DNA of 16,265 bases from the NCBI GenBank assembly GCA_023458875.1, contig JAEWXO010000043.1, positions 1-16,265 of the forward strand, in the 5' to 3' direction. Positions 1 through 6,814 of this stretch are shown piece after piece. Below the pieces are notes generated by a model that searched no databases, had not been told where the DNA came from, and worked only from the letters and a program-made list of their open reading frames with translations. The position numbers were made by a program, and so were the translations under genes. Numbering within the stretch: position 1 is the first letter of the stretch; each line of letters opens with the position of its first letter. The stretch is from Bacillota bacterium (GTDB lineage Bacteria > Bacillota > Clostridia > Oscillospirales > Ruminococcaceae).

Positions 1-102
1 ATGGGTTTATCGCTTTGAGTTTTCCCGTGAGTATGCTCGAATCAGAGGCGGGCTTGCCTTGACAGAACCAGTGCCTGCATGACAAGATAGAGTGCCTACT
101 GG
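1..102 (-). ncRNA. Possible bridge RNA (5' part) of the IS110-like element
   Basis: A transcript from the -10 at 108-113 would start near 101-102, exactly at the base of a stem: CCAGT (98-102, minus) pairs with ACTGG (68-72), and two further G-C pairs are possible past a 2-nt AG bulge, enclosing a 19-nt loop. This would be the 5' stem-loop. Downstream, CCCG (49-52) can pair with CGGG (24-27), enclosing about 21 nt that could be a target-binding loop. The AAAGCGATAAACC segment at 4-16 would start the donor-binding loop, which is cut by the window edge. The heptamer AGTGCCT occurs twice on the plus strand (70-76 and 91-97). Structure and identity are inferred by eye. Confidence 0.3.
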
Positions 103-127
103 ACGACATTATAAATGGGCGCTAACA
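1..127 (-). mobile_element. Putative left end of an IS110-family insertion sequence (partial)
   Basis: About 127 bases at roughly 49% GC sit directly against the stop codon of a gene cluster of about 30% GC, so this is foreign to its neighbour. No convincing complete gene is present. On the minus strand, in order, are TATAAT (108-113), a stem-loop (68-102), and AAAGCGATAAACC (4-16). From memory, the last resembles the AAAGTGATAAACC segment of the IS621 bridge RNA. In IS110 elements the bridge RNA lies in the left end upstream of the transposase, and its promoter is completed only when the excised circle joins -35 (right end) to -10 (left end). The layout here fits that: there is a -10 but no good -35 in the flank. 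The transposase would lie off the left edge. The exact boundary is not determinable. Family assignment is inference; another IS family is possible. Confidence 0.42.
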
Positions 128-790
128 CTACACCTTTTCGGTAAGTTTACCGTTATTTAATATCAGCTGACGTTGACATCTAGCTGCAATACTTGGATTG
201 TGAGTAACAATAATAATTGATACACCGTCATTATGTAAATCATTAATTACGTTCATTATTTCATTTTCTGTATTTTCGTCAAGAGCTCCCGTAGGCTCAT
301 CTGCTAATATTAATTTTGGATTACGTATTATGGCTCGTGCTATTGCTGTACGTTGACATTCACCTCCAGAAAGCTGATACGGGTATTTATCAAGCATGTC
401 ATAAATATTTGTCTTATGTGATATTTTTTCTACACGATTTTTAATTTGAGACTTTGTAAGTCTCATACATTTTAATGGTAGGGCTATATTTTCATATACA
501 GATTTATTTGATAAAAGGGCATAATTCTGGACAATGAAGCCTATTTCGTTAAGTCTGTACTGAGATGATAATTTATCATTTTTTATATCTGTTTTTTTAT
601 GATTGAAATAATAAACTCCGCTGTCTGGAGCATCAATTAAGCCAATTATATTAAGAAGTGTAGTTTTTCCAGCTCCGCTTCTGCCCATAATGCTTATTAT
701 TTCTCCTTCGTTGATTGATAGTGAAATATTATCAAGAATGATACGCTTATTATAGGATTTGCTTATAGAATCAAGTTTAAGTAAACTCAT
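128..790 (-). CDS. ABC transporter ATP-binding protein, LolD/MacB type (bacteriocin-cassette group)
   Basis: This 220-aa cytoplasmic ATPase powers the two permeases encoded just upstream. Visible motifs in order are the Walker A loop GRSGAGKTT (about 36-44), Q-loop Q88, signature LSGGE (140-144), Walker B LILADEP with catalytic E165, the D-loop region TGALDE, and the H-loop histidine in VTHN (H197). The length fits a stand-alone MacB-type ATPase. A strong GGAAAGG ribosome site precedes the ATG, and only one base separates it from the preceding stop, so it is translated with the permeases. Motif style and company resemble ATPases of the lactococcin 972 bacteriocin group, thought to give export or self-immunity. 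The C-terminus ends where the IS-like DNA starts, so the last residues or the original stop may have been altered. The ATPase call is secure; the substrate is inferred. Confidence 0.9.
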   Translation of the reverse strand: MSLLKLDSISKSYNKRIILDNISLSINEGEIISIMGRSGAGKTTLLNIIGLIDAPDSGVYYFNHKKTDIKNDKLSSQYRLNEIGFIVQNYALLSNKSVYENIALPLKCMRLTKSQIKNRVEKISHKTNIYDMLDKYPYQLSGGECQRTAIARAIIRNPKLILADEPTGALDENTENEIMNVINDLHNDGVSIIIVTHNPSIAARCQRQLILNNGKLTEKV

Positions 791-791
791 A

Positions 792-2003
792 TTATTCCTT
801 TCCCCGAATAGATGTTGAAATGTTTATTGTTCTAAAACAAAAGATGGGATATATTGATGATATAGCGGTCATTATAATAATCGATAAAAATAATTTGATA
901 AAATTAATCTGAAAACCGGCAGTTAAAGATAGTACGTATGCGGCGAAAACAGCGATTAGATTTAATATTATTATTTCAGATATTATACTCAATACAATAT
1001 CTTTTCTTTCAACGCCATTCATTATATAAATAGCATAATGTTTTTTCAGCCTAGCTATTTTTACACTTAAATTTATAGACATACATATTATTGAAGTAGC
1101 ACATACCAATGTAAGAAGTATTACCAGAACACGCTGTAATTGTTCTCCTTCTAACCCCCACATAGATAAATAAAAACCGTTACATCCTTCAAATGTAAAA
1201 GGTAGTATATCTTCTTCAACACATTTCTGAGTCAAAAGGTTCTGAAGCCAATTAATATCTGCGGTTGAATAAACATAACCGGAGCATTTATCCAGATATA
1301 GCTTTAAGGCGAAATATGGATTATTTATTTCATTTAATTCAAGTGAAGGCAACACTATCATATCATTCAGATACTCAATATTTTGTCCGTTATTTATATA
1401 ACTTTCAGATGAAATAAAGCCTTTTATATAGCAATTTAATTCTATTCCCAGATAGCTTATTTTGATCTTTTGATTTATTTTGAAATAATTGGTGTAGTTG
1501 TTTCCCAAAAGTATGGGAATTTCATCATCTAATATGTAGTCTTCAGGAGAGAAATAGTCACCGTTTGAAAGCTGAATATCAAAATACTCAAAAAAATTTA
1601 TATTTGCCTGAAGGCTTTGATATGTGAAAGGAGTAGAAGTTCCTGAAGAATAGCCTTGTTCAAATTTTATAGGAAGATCTACATCTTCAGTATAAACAGC
1701 TTGTCTGTTCATTACTATATATTCAAAATTATCATTGCTGTTTTCCCATAAAAATAGGTTTTGTAATACATTCACATTGTCATATCTGGCAAAAAAGATA
1801 TCTTCTTCTTCATCAAAATAATTGTCGTGGATTTTATACAGATCTTTTGTAATTGTATTCAGACGTTTAACAGATTTTCCTGACGCGTCAAACGTAGACA
1901 TAGCTACACTTATCGTAAAAAATGATAATAACAGCTGAATTAATATCAGAATTGTTTTTCTGGGTTTGTACGAAAAAGACATTTTTAAAAGTTCAATAAT
2001 CAT
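792..2003 (-). CDS. MacB/FtsX-type half-permease, second of a split pair
   Basis: This 403-aa membrane protein has one N-terminal membrane segment (about 17-37), a large extracytoplasmic domain (about 38-290), then three C-terminal segments (about 291-315, 336-362, 368-388), the classic MacB/FtsX four-helix plan. A cytoplasmic stretch containing MNGVERKDI before the third helix matches KINGFTNHQI in the preceding gene, so the two halves look paralogous and should form a heterodimer with the ATPase. The ATG follows the TAA of the upstream gene directly and in the same frame. GGTGAT, a match to the 3' half of the Shine-Dalgarno consensus, lies 9 nt upstream inside the last codons of that gene and supports real initiation here. 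Known single-chain relatives (bacteriocin-associated 7-TM proteins) are about as long as both halves together. The substrate or immunity role is inferred. Confidence 0.75.
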   Translation of the reverse strand: MIIELLKMSFSYKPRKTILILIQLLLSFFTISVAMSTFDASGKSVKRLNTITKDLYKIHDNYFDEEEDIFFARYDNVNVLQNLFLWENSNDNFEYIVMNRQAVYTEDVDLPIKFEQGYSSGTSTPFTYQSLQANINFFEYFDIQLSNGDYFSPEDYILDDEIPILLGNNYTNYFKINQKIKISYLGIELNCYIKGFISSESYINNGQNIEYLNDMIVLPSLELNEINNPYFALKLYLDKCSGYVYSTADINWLQNLLTQKCVEEDILPFTFEGCNGFYLSMWGLEGEQLQRVLVILLTLVCATSIICMSINLSVKIARLKKHYAIYIMNGVERKDIVLSIISEIIILNLIAVFAAYVLSLTAGFQINFIKLFLSIIIMTAISSIYPIFCFRTINISTSIRGKE

Positions 2004-3002
2004 TTATTCAATATCACCGGCCTTTATATTTTTTATAAGGGAAATTTCTTTTCTGAGTATTAACAAAAAATAAATATCAAAAACAAAAAATAAGGTAACA
2101 GAAATAATAATCAGTGATATCAATGAAAAACATGATTCGTGTACAGATAAGATAGTAGCTAATATTGTTCCAGTTATTACTGAAACGGATGACATTGTGA
2201 TGAATTCACACATAAAACTTTTATATATCTGATGATTAGTAAAACCATTTATTTTTAATACGATTATTTCGTCATGCTTTTTATCAATTAAGAAATAAAT
2301 AAGAACAAAAGAGTTTACCAATAATATAATCATAAAGCATTTTGTAGTTATTGACGAAGACATTCCTGTTTTAGTAACATTTAAGATGCCGGAATTATCA
2401 CGTTCAAGTATTGTAACTTCACTAAATATGTTTGTATTATTAACAAATTCATAACTTTTTTCTGTAGAAGGTGAGTATATAATGTATTGAACATTTGTAT
2501 ATAATAAATCATTGTTTATTGTTAATAAAACCGTTTTATCAAGTTTGGTAGGAAAGTCATAACCTATAATACCAGTGACTTCATAATAGTTTCCGTTGTA
2601 CACGTAAAAATTTTTGCCGTTAACATTTTCTGTTTTTACTGATTTTCCGACTACAGCTAATTTTGATTTATCTACAGAAAAATCTTTTTCTGAAAAGAAA
2701 TTTCCAGATATTAAATCAGGATAATCAATATTTCCCTTGAAGATAACACCTCTTATATCTTCTGAAGTAGAGAGCTGATTATAAAGAAGCATATTTTCAG
2801 ACATGCTGTTATAAATATTAAAATAATCAATAGTGTCATTAGTCTGATAAAAATAAACAGATTGTTTATTGTAGAATGAGTTACTGATCTTATCAAGTTT
2901 ATTAATTTTATGATTATACATAAAAGTAACAGATGTTCCTATAGTGGTGGCCAACAGAATAATAACAGAGAGTAGATGGCTTATATTTAATTTTTTTCTC
3001 AT
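2004..3002 (-). CDS. MacB/FtsX-type half-permease, first of a split pair
   Basis: This 332-aa membrane protein has an N-terminal membrane segment (about 11-29), an extracytoplasmic domain (about 30-218) and three C-terminal segments (about 221-239, 264-285, 292-317). A KING-x5-I coupling-type stretch precedes the third helix. GGAGG lies 4 nt before the ATG. It follows the small secreted-protein gene on the same strand and is followed by its paralogue with no gap (TAA then ATG, same frame), and then by the ATPase. Together they form a complete tripartite transporter of the MacB mechanotransmission type, expected to move or exclude a peptide at the outer face of the membrane. Reading through the single TAA would give one protein of about 736 residues, the size of tandem bacteriocin-associated permeases. 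I cannot tell export from immunity by sequence alone. Confidence 0.75.
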   Translation of the reverse strand: MRKKLNISHLLSVIILLATTIGTSVTFMYNHKINKLDKISNSFYNKQSVYFYQTNDTIDYFNIYNSMSENMLLYNQLSTSEDIRGVIFKGNIDYPDLISGNFFSEKDFSVDKSKLAVVGKSVKTENVNGKNFYVYNGNYYEVTGIIGYDFPTKLDKTVLLTINNDLLYTNVQYIIYSPSTEKSYEFVNNTNIFSEVTILERDNSGILNVTKTGMSSSITTKCFMIILLVNSFVLIYFLIDKKHDEIIVLKINGFTNHQIYKSFMCEFITMSSVSVITGTILATILSVHESCFSLISLIIISVTLFFVFDIYFLLILRKEISLIKNIKAGDIE

Positions 3003-3035
3003 TTATCCTCCATATATAACTGAATTTTAAGATAG

Positions 3036-3048
3036 TATTGAAATGTAT
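3036..3048. repeat. Arm of a 13-nt inverted repeat flanking the secreted-protein gene
   Basis: TATTGAAATGTAT here is the exact reverse complement of 3522-3534 in the 5' untranslated region of the same gene. In the minus-strand transcript the two copies can base-pair around the coding region. It may be chance in such AT-rich DNA. Confidence 0.4.
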
Positions 3049-3065
3049 TGATAATATTAGATTAG

Positions 3066-3095
3066 ATATTATATATTTAGTAAAATATATAATAT
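3066..3095. repeat. Perfect 13-bp all-A/T hairpin between secreted-protein gene and permeases
   Basis: Arms 3066-3078 and 3083-3095 are perfect reverse complements made only of A and T, with a 4-nt loop (AGTA). No U-run follows on the minus strand, so it is not a standard terminator. It lies 28 nt after the stop of the small gene and could separate its expression from the transporter genes or protect the upstream mRNA 3' end. Confidence 0.6.
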
Positions 3096-3122
3096 TATGT
3101 AATTATTATATTTTGAATGATA

Positions 3123-3494
3123 TCAAGTTCCCCAATAACTTTTAGCTACACCTGAATCTAGTGTTTTATAAAGCTCTTTGCCAGAAGTTGCGTAAGATTT
3201 TCCTCCTACTGTTGCACTCCACTGTCTGTCGGAATCACAATAAGAACCGCCACCCATATACCATGGATATTCGAATCGGGCTCTGGTATAGCTGGAAATA
3301 TTAGTTCGAGTTCCGTTTCCAGTAGTTTGATATGCTTGCGTATTAGCCGTAACCCATCTGTATCCTTTATCCCAGTTAATGTTTGAACTATGATCAGCAT
3401 TAATAGAAGCTGAGACAGCAGGAATGCTTAACAGAGTTATAGCACAAAATGACATTAATACGGCTTTAATCTTTTTGTTTTTTAATAAATTCAT
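3123..3494 (-). CDS. Small secreted protein, candidate bacteriocin (lactococcin 972-like context)
   Basis: This 123-aa precursor has a clear Sec signal peptide: a basic N-terminus (KNKKIK), a hydrophobic core (about 11-25) and a likely cut after AVSA (A29). The mature part is about 94 residues. It is rich in Tyr, Trp, Gly, Ser and Thr, has a single Cys (C86), and ends in an aromatic AKSYWGT tail. There is no double-glycine leader and no lanthipeptide core. Cassette order (Sec-secreted small protein, tandem permease, LolD-like ATPase) matches lactococcin 972-type loci, and an aromatic C-terminus is also known in that family. Residue-level similarity is too weak for me to assert membership, so it may be a new family. 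GAGG and GGTG elements precede the ATG, and a good sigma-A promoter lies 56 nt upstream. Antimicrobial function is inferred. Confidence 0.7.
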   Translation of the reverse strand: MNLLKNKKIKAVLMSFCAITLLSIPAVSASINADHSSNINWDKGYRWVTANTQAYQTTGNGTRTNISSYTRARFEYPWYMGGGSYCDSDRQWSATVGGKSYATSGKELYKTLDSGVAKSYWGT

Positions 3495-3521
3495 TGTTTA
3501 CACCGTCCTCAATTTATTATT

Positions 3522-3534
3522 ATACATTTCAATA
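3522..3534. repeat. Second arm of the 13-nt inverted repeat
   Basis: ATACATTTCAATA here lies between the promoter and ribosome site of the secreted-protein gene and is complementary to 3036-3048, beyond its stop codon. Confidence 0.4.
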
Positions 3535-3549
3535 TCTACCTATGGATTA

Positions 3550-3577
3550 ATTATACTACTTTTTCCTCCTATGTCAA
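3550..3577 (-). promoter_or_regulatory. Sigma-A promoter of the secreted-protein gene
   Basis: On the minus strand TTGACA (3572-3577) and TATAAT (3550-3555) are both consensus, with a 16-bp spacer. Transcription would begin near 3543, leaving an untranslated leader of about 48 nt. This is the strongest promoter seen in the cassette. Confidence 0.75.
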
Positions 3578-3924
3578 TTGGCAACATATATATATATATT
3601 ATTCAACATAATTAAACATAGTTAACAAAAAAATGAATTAACTATATAAATAAGACATTTTTGATTATGTAGTATTATTGAAGTATATCAATTGCAATCT
3701 CATAGTTGGAATAGAAATTTTCAACTATAACAGATATTTATATTCACAAGGATAAAGATATTAATAATATGATAGGTAAATTAATGCAAGAAATATTTAA
3801 ATGTGGTTAATAAATACAAGAGATAGTAGGTTAAATTTTAAAGTTTTGGATTCTTAATTTATAGTCTAAAAAATGCCGAAAGATTAAGAGTTTACTAGAA
3901 GTTATAGTATATTTTCCAGTAGAA
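3578..3924. other. AT-rich intergenic region, no intact gene
   Basis: About 350 bases of very AT-rich DNA, including a short TA-dinucleotide tract near 3588-3600, lie between the cassette promoter and the tRNA-Thr terminator. I see no intact gene with a ribosome site on either strand. The only coding-like trace is the 32-codon open stretch at 3715-3810. Confidence 0.6.
3715..3810 (+). pseudogene. Possible tyrosine-recombinase C-terminal remnant
   Basis: An open stretch of 31 sense codons without its own start ends in TAA. It includes TITDIYIHKDKDINN followed by a helix-like tail. The pattern T-x-x-D-I-Y-x-H resembles the catalytic-tyrosine region of phage-type integrases. A histidine-containing stretch (LQSHS) is found just upstream in a different frame, as expected for a decayed gene. 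It lies about 175 bases from the 3' end of tRNA-Thr, a classic integration position. The match is short and made by eye. Confidence 0.22.
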
Positions 3925-3966
3925 TAAAAAAAATAAGTGCCTTAACAATTGCCAAAGCACTTATTT
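3925..3966 (-). terminator. Rho-independent terminator after tRNA-Thr
   Basis: On the minus strand AAATAAGTGC pairs with GCACTTATTT (3957-3966 with 3931-3940) across a 16-nt loop, and the T-run continues beyond the stem. It lies just downstream of the tRNA 3' end. Confidence 0.8.
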
Positions 3967-3984
3967 ATGTGATTCTAAGTAATA

Positions 3985-4057
<73 letters not shown>

Positions 4058-4073
4058 ATTAACTAACTTTATA

Positions 4074-4102
4074 ATTATAATATAAAAAAGCTTATTTGTC
4101 AA
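4074..4102 (-). promoter_or_regulatory. Sigma-A promoter of tRNA-Thr, -35 inside the rnr terminator
   Basis: On the minus strand TTGACA (4097-4102) and TATAAT (4074-4079) are both consensus, with a 17-bp spacer. The -35 box lies within one arm of the terminator hairpin of rnr. Confidence 0.75.
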
Positions 4103-4134
4103 CAAAAAAATAAAATTTTGTTGACAAATAAGCT
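4084..4134 (-). terminator. Terminator of rnr, 19-bp perfect hairpin
   Basis: Arms 4089-4107 and 4116-4134 are perfect 19-nt reverse complements with an 8-nt loop, and a T-run follows on the minus strand. It begins 14 nt beyond the rnr stop. The stem carries TTGACA on both strands. Confidence 0.85.
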
Positions 4135-4147
4135 ACAATAAAATTAT

Positions 4148-6262
4148 TTATACCAGATTAAAATCAATATTTCCGCTGTTTACATTTGCACCTACGCATT
4201 TAATTTTAACTTTATCACCCAGAGAATAAACCTTTCCTGTAAGTTGTCCTTTCAGTGATGTCATTCCGTCAAAATCAAAATTATCAGGCATTGAATAAAT
4301 GTGTACGAGACCCTCTACTGTATTCGGAAGCTCAACATATATACCAAAATCTGTAACAGAGGATATTATTCCTTCAAACTCTTCGTTTATATGAGAAAGC
4401 ATGTACTCTGCTTTATAGCAGTCTTCACACTCGCGCTCAACCTTGATGGCGTTAAGCTCTGTTGTTGTGGAGCGTTCTGATGAATTTACGACAAATGCCT
4501 GATATCTCTTTGTCAGCCACGCCTGATCATATCCTGCAAGAAGGTCTGTTATTATTCTGTGTATTGACAGATCCGGATAACGTCTGATAGGGGAAGTAAA
4601 ATGAGCATAGTCTTTTAGAGCAAGTCCGAAATGTCCTACAGGATCCTGAAAATATTTTGCCTTTGCCATTGAACGTAATAATATAGTATTGATAACCGGA
4701 AATTTAGGATTGTCCTTGTTGTTTTTAAGAATTTCAGCAAAATGTCCCGGCTTGATATTTGAAAAATGAGGAAACTGTATATTCATGCTTGTAAGATATT
4801 GTTTCATTGTTTTGATTTTTTCAGCAGAAGGATCTTCATGAATACGGTATACAAATGGTATTTGCTTTGTTCTGGCGAGGTTAGCTGCACACTGATTTGC
4901 AAGAAGCATAAATTCTTCTATAATCTGTTCACTTTTTCCTCTTTGCCTTGGTATGACATTTACGCAAATATCGCTTTCATCAATAATAAGCTTGCTTTCC
5001 GTTGTTTCAAGCTGAGGCGAACCTCGTCTGTCACGGTTGACGATAAGAATATCTGCAAGCTCATTCATAAGCGATATATTTTCTCTTACACATGAATATT
5101 TTTTTGAAATATCATCTGTCTGAGCGTCTTTTAGAATAGCGTTTATTTCAGAATATACACCCTTTACCCTGGAACATATTACGGTTTTGTGAAATTCGTA
5201 TTTAAGGATTTCACCTGATGAATCAAGCTCCATCATGCATGACAGGGCAAGTCTGTTTTCATTAGGATTCAGTGAGCATATCCCGTTTGAAAGTTCCTTA
5301 GGAAGCATAGGTACGACTCTGTTTGCATAATAAACACTCGTTCCTCTGTGAAGAGCTTCTTTATCAAGTGAAGAGTTTGCCTTTACATAATGTGAAACGT
5401 CAGCAATATGAACACCAAGATGATATCCGTTTTTTGTGCGTCTTATTGATATGGCATCATCAAGATCCTTTGAATCCGCGCCGTCGATAGTAAATATGGG
5501 TTCATCTCTTAGATCGAGTCTGTTTGAGAAATCATATTCGTGTACTCCCGCAAATGATATTTTTTCTGCTTCACGGGAAACCTCCGGAGGAAATACAGGG
5601 GCGATTCCGTTTGAAATCAGTACAGCCATTGCACAGCTGCTTGCTTTTTCGGAGCTGCCAAAGCATGAAATTATTTTTGCCTTGTGTTCGGAATGACGCT
5701 GTCCTCTCGATACTATTTCAGCCAGAACCTTGTCTCCCGGTTTTGCTCCGCATGAATTGTCAACTACCTTTACAGATGTCTTTGACATTGTATCCGGAAT
5801 AATAAAATACTGGTTAAATTCCTGAGTAAGCACGCCTGAAATCTGTGCTGTAGCCTGTTCAAGGACTGAAATTACTTCACCTTCAGGATTGCCTGTTCTT
5901 GATGGAATAAGTGTAGCTAGTACCTTATCTGACGGAAGAGCACCCAGAAGAAATTTTCCCGGTACAAATATCTCAGTCTTATCATCGGTTTTTTCGAGAA
6001 AACCGAATGTTTTGCTTATTCGTTTTACGACTGCCGTAAAATACCCCATTCTTGCGCAGAGTACGTATCCGTTTTTCTGTTCAAATATCATTCCGTCATG
6101 TTTAAGTTCATCCAGAGCAATATAAAAAATGTCTGTCTCCGTTTTTTTTATTTTGCATTTTCCGATAATGTCTTTTCTTGTTGTAGGTTTTTTTCCGTTT
6201 TGATTTAAAAAGAGTAATATTTTGTTTTTAAAGTAGTTTGGTGTGTGTTTTGTATTGGCCAT
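4148..6262 (-). CDS. rnr: Ribonuclease R (3'-5' exoribonuclease)
   Basis: This 704-aa cytoplasmic enzyme degrades structured RNA processively from the 3' end in mRNA turnover and rRNA/tRNA quality control. Domains in order are an N-terminal winged-helix segment (about 10-65), cold-shock-type OB folds (about 70-225, including the stretch AVVKRISKTFGFLE), the RNB catalytic domain starting near 245 with the metal-binding aspartates in DGADSKDLDDA (about 260-270), and a C-terminal S1 domain (about 624-700, FEGIISSVTDFGIYVELP). The length is typical of Firmicutes RNase R. AAAGGAG precedes the ATG. secG lies upstream on the same strand, as in many Firmicutes, but a terminator-like hairpin sits immediately before the rnr ribosome site, so expression may depend on read-through. 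smpB, a frequent downstream partner, is absent here; tRNA-Thr follows instead. Confidence 0.97.
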   Translation of the reverse strand: MANTKHTPNYFKNKILLFLNQNGKKPTTRKDIIGKCKIKKTETDIFYIALDELKHDGMIFEQKNGYVLCARMGYFTAVVKRISKTFGFLEKTDDKTEIFVPGKFLLGALPSDKVLATLIPSRTGNPEGEVISVLEQATAQISGVLTQEFNQYFIIPDTMSKTSVKVVDNSCGAKPGDKVLAEIVSRGQRHSEHKAKIISCFGSSEKASSCAMAVLISNGIAPVFPPEVSREAEKISFAGVHEYDFSNRLDLRDEPIFTIDGADSKDLDDAISIRRTKNGYHLGVHIADVSHYVKANSSLDKEALHRGTSVYYANRVVPMLPKELSNGICSLNPNENRLALSCMMELDSSGEILKYEFHKTVICSRVKGVYSEINAILKDAQTDDISKKYSCVRENISLMNELADILIVNRDRRGSPQLETTESKLIIDESDICVNVIPRQRGKSEQIIEEFMLLANQCAANLARTKQIPFVYRIHEDPSAEKIKTMKQYLTSMNIQFPHFSNIKPGHFAEILKNNKDNPKFPVINTILLRSMAKAKYFQDPVGHFGLALKDYAHFTSPIRRYPDLSIHRIITDLLAGYDQAWLTKRYQAFVVNSSERSTTTELNAIKVERECEDCYKAEYMLSHINEEFEGIISSVTDFGIYVELPNTVEGLVHIYSMPDNFDFDGMTSLKGQLTGKVYSLGDKVKIKCVGANVNSGNIDFNLV

Positions 6263-6280
6263 TGTCCGGACTCCTTTCTA

Positions 6281-6353
6281 AAAAAAAACTCCTGCAGATT
6301 GGTAATAAAACTTTAAATCATTAATAAAAAGTCAGTTACCAAAAAACAGGAGT
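6281..6353 (-). terminator. Terminator or attenuator between secG and rnr
   Basis: On the minus strand ACTCCTG (6347-6353) pairs with CAGGAGT (6288-6294), and inner GGTAA/TTACC (6336-6340 with 6301-6305) extends the structure. Eight T follow at 6281-6288. The T-run ends only a few bases before the rnr Shine-Dalgarno, so any transcript reaching rnr from secG must pass it. Confidence 0.75.
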
Positions 6354-6366
6354 AGTCAGCGGCTGA

Positions 6367-6630
6367 TTAATCTTTGCCAATCAGCGGCATAATATTGATT
6401 GCCAATGTAAGAACAAAGAAAATAACGATGCCGACTCTTGTTGCTTTTACCAGCTTAGCCTCTTTTGTTCTTCCTTCATTCTTTCCGTAGAATGAATCGG
6501 TAGAAGCACCTGTGATAGCTGAAGTCATGCCGTTCTGTGAGTGGTTGTCCTGACACAGGCAAAGAATTACTATACATACGCAGCAAAGAACCAGCAGAAT
6601 TCCTGTTACAATTTCTTTTGTACTGATCAT
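6367..6630 (-). CDS. secG: Preprotein translocase subunit SecG
   Basis: This 87-aa inner-membrane protein stimulates SecYE/SecA-driven export. It has two membrane segments (about 5-26 and 65-83) joined by a cytoplasmic loop with the family signature: a polar turn after helix 1, a Gly/Ser-rich part (TSAITGAST), then FYGKNEGRTKEAKL. That loop pattern (FFGK-x-G/K-R-T-x-AKL) is diagnostic. Helix 1 is unusually cysteine-rich (three Cys between 16 and 24). AAGGAG precedes the ATG, and a sigma-A promoter lies at 6668-6696. It is the gene before rnr, the usual Firmicutes arrangement, separated here by a strong terminator-like hairpin. Confidence 0.93.
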   Translation of the reverse strand: MISTKEIVTGILLVLCCVCIVILCLCQDNHSQNGMTSAITGASTDSFYGKNEGRTKEAKLVKATRVGIVIFFVLTLAINIMPLIGKD

Positions 6631-6667
6631 TTTAAAATCTCCTTATGGATATAATATTATCTAATTA

Positions 6668-6696
6668 ATTATATCATAGATGAATATTAAAAGCAA
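6668..6696 (-). promoter_or_regulatory. Sigma-A promoter of secG
   Basis: On the minus strand TTGCTT (6691-6696) and TATAAT (6668-6673) are separated by 17 bp, 38 nt upstream of the start codon. Confidence 0.65.
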
Positions 6697-6814
6697 TAGT
6701 AAAATAAAATAATAATAATCTTTTAAAACAGCATATATGACAAATTTTTATGAGAACATGGATGTAGGCGTTGCGGTATAAAAATTAACAGCTTTAAATT
6801 CAAAATTTATCAAA

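Noticed and set aside
2..82. 26-codon open stretch ending in TGA that could be a transposase C-terminus on the plus strand
   Set aside because: It has no recognisable motif, and the same bases are better explained by a minus-strand bridge-RNA-like structure. The possibility is not excluded.
3206..3400. 64-codon open frame on the minus strand overlapping the secreted-protein gene
   Set aside because: It is an alternative frame of a gene that has its own signal peptide, promoter and ribosome site.
3588..3600. Short TA-dinucleotide tract
   Set aside because: It is too short and too expected in AT-rich spacer to report as a repeat feature.
3424..3615. 63-codon plus-strand open frame antisense to the secreted-protein gene 5' region
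   Set aside because: It covers the promoter and leader of the real gene and has a low-complexity hydrophobic product from AT-rich DNA.
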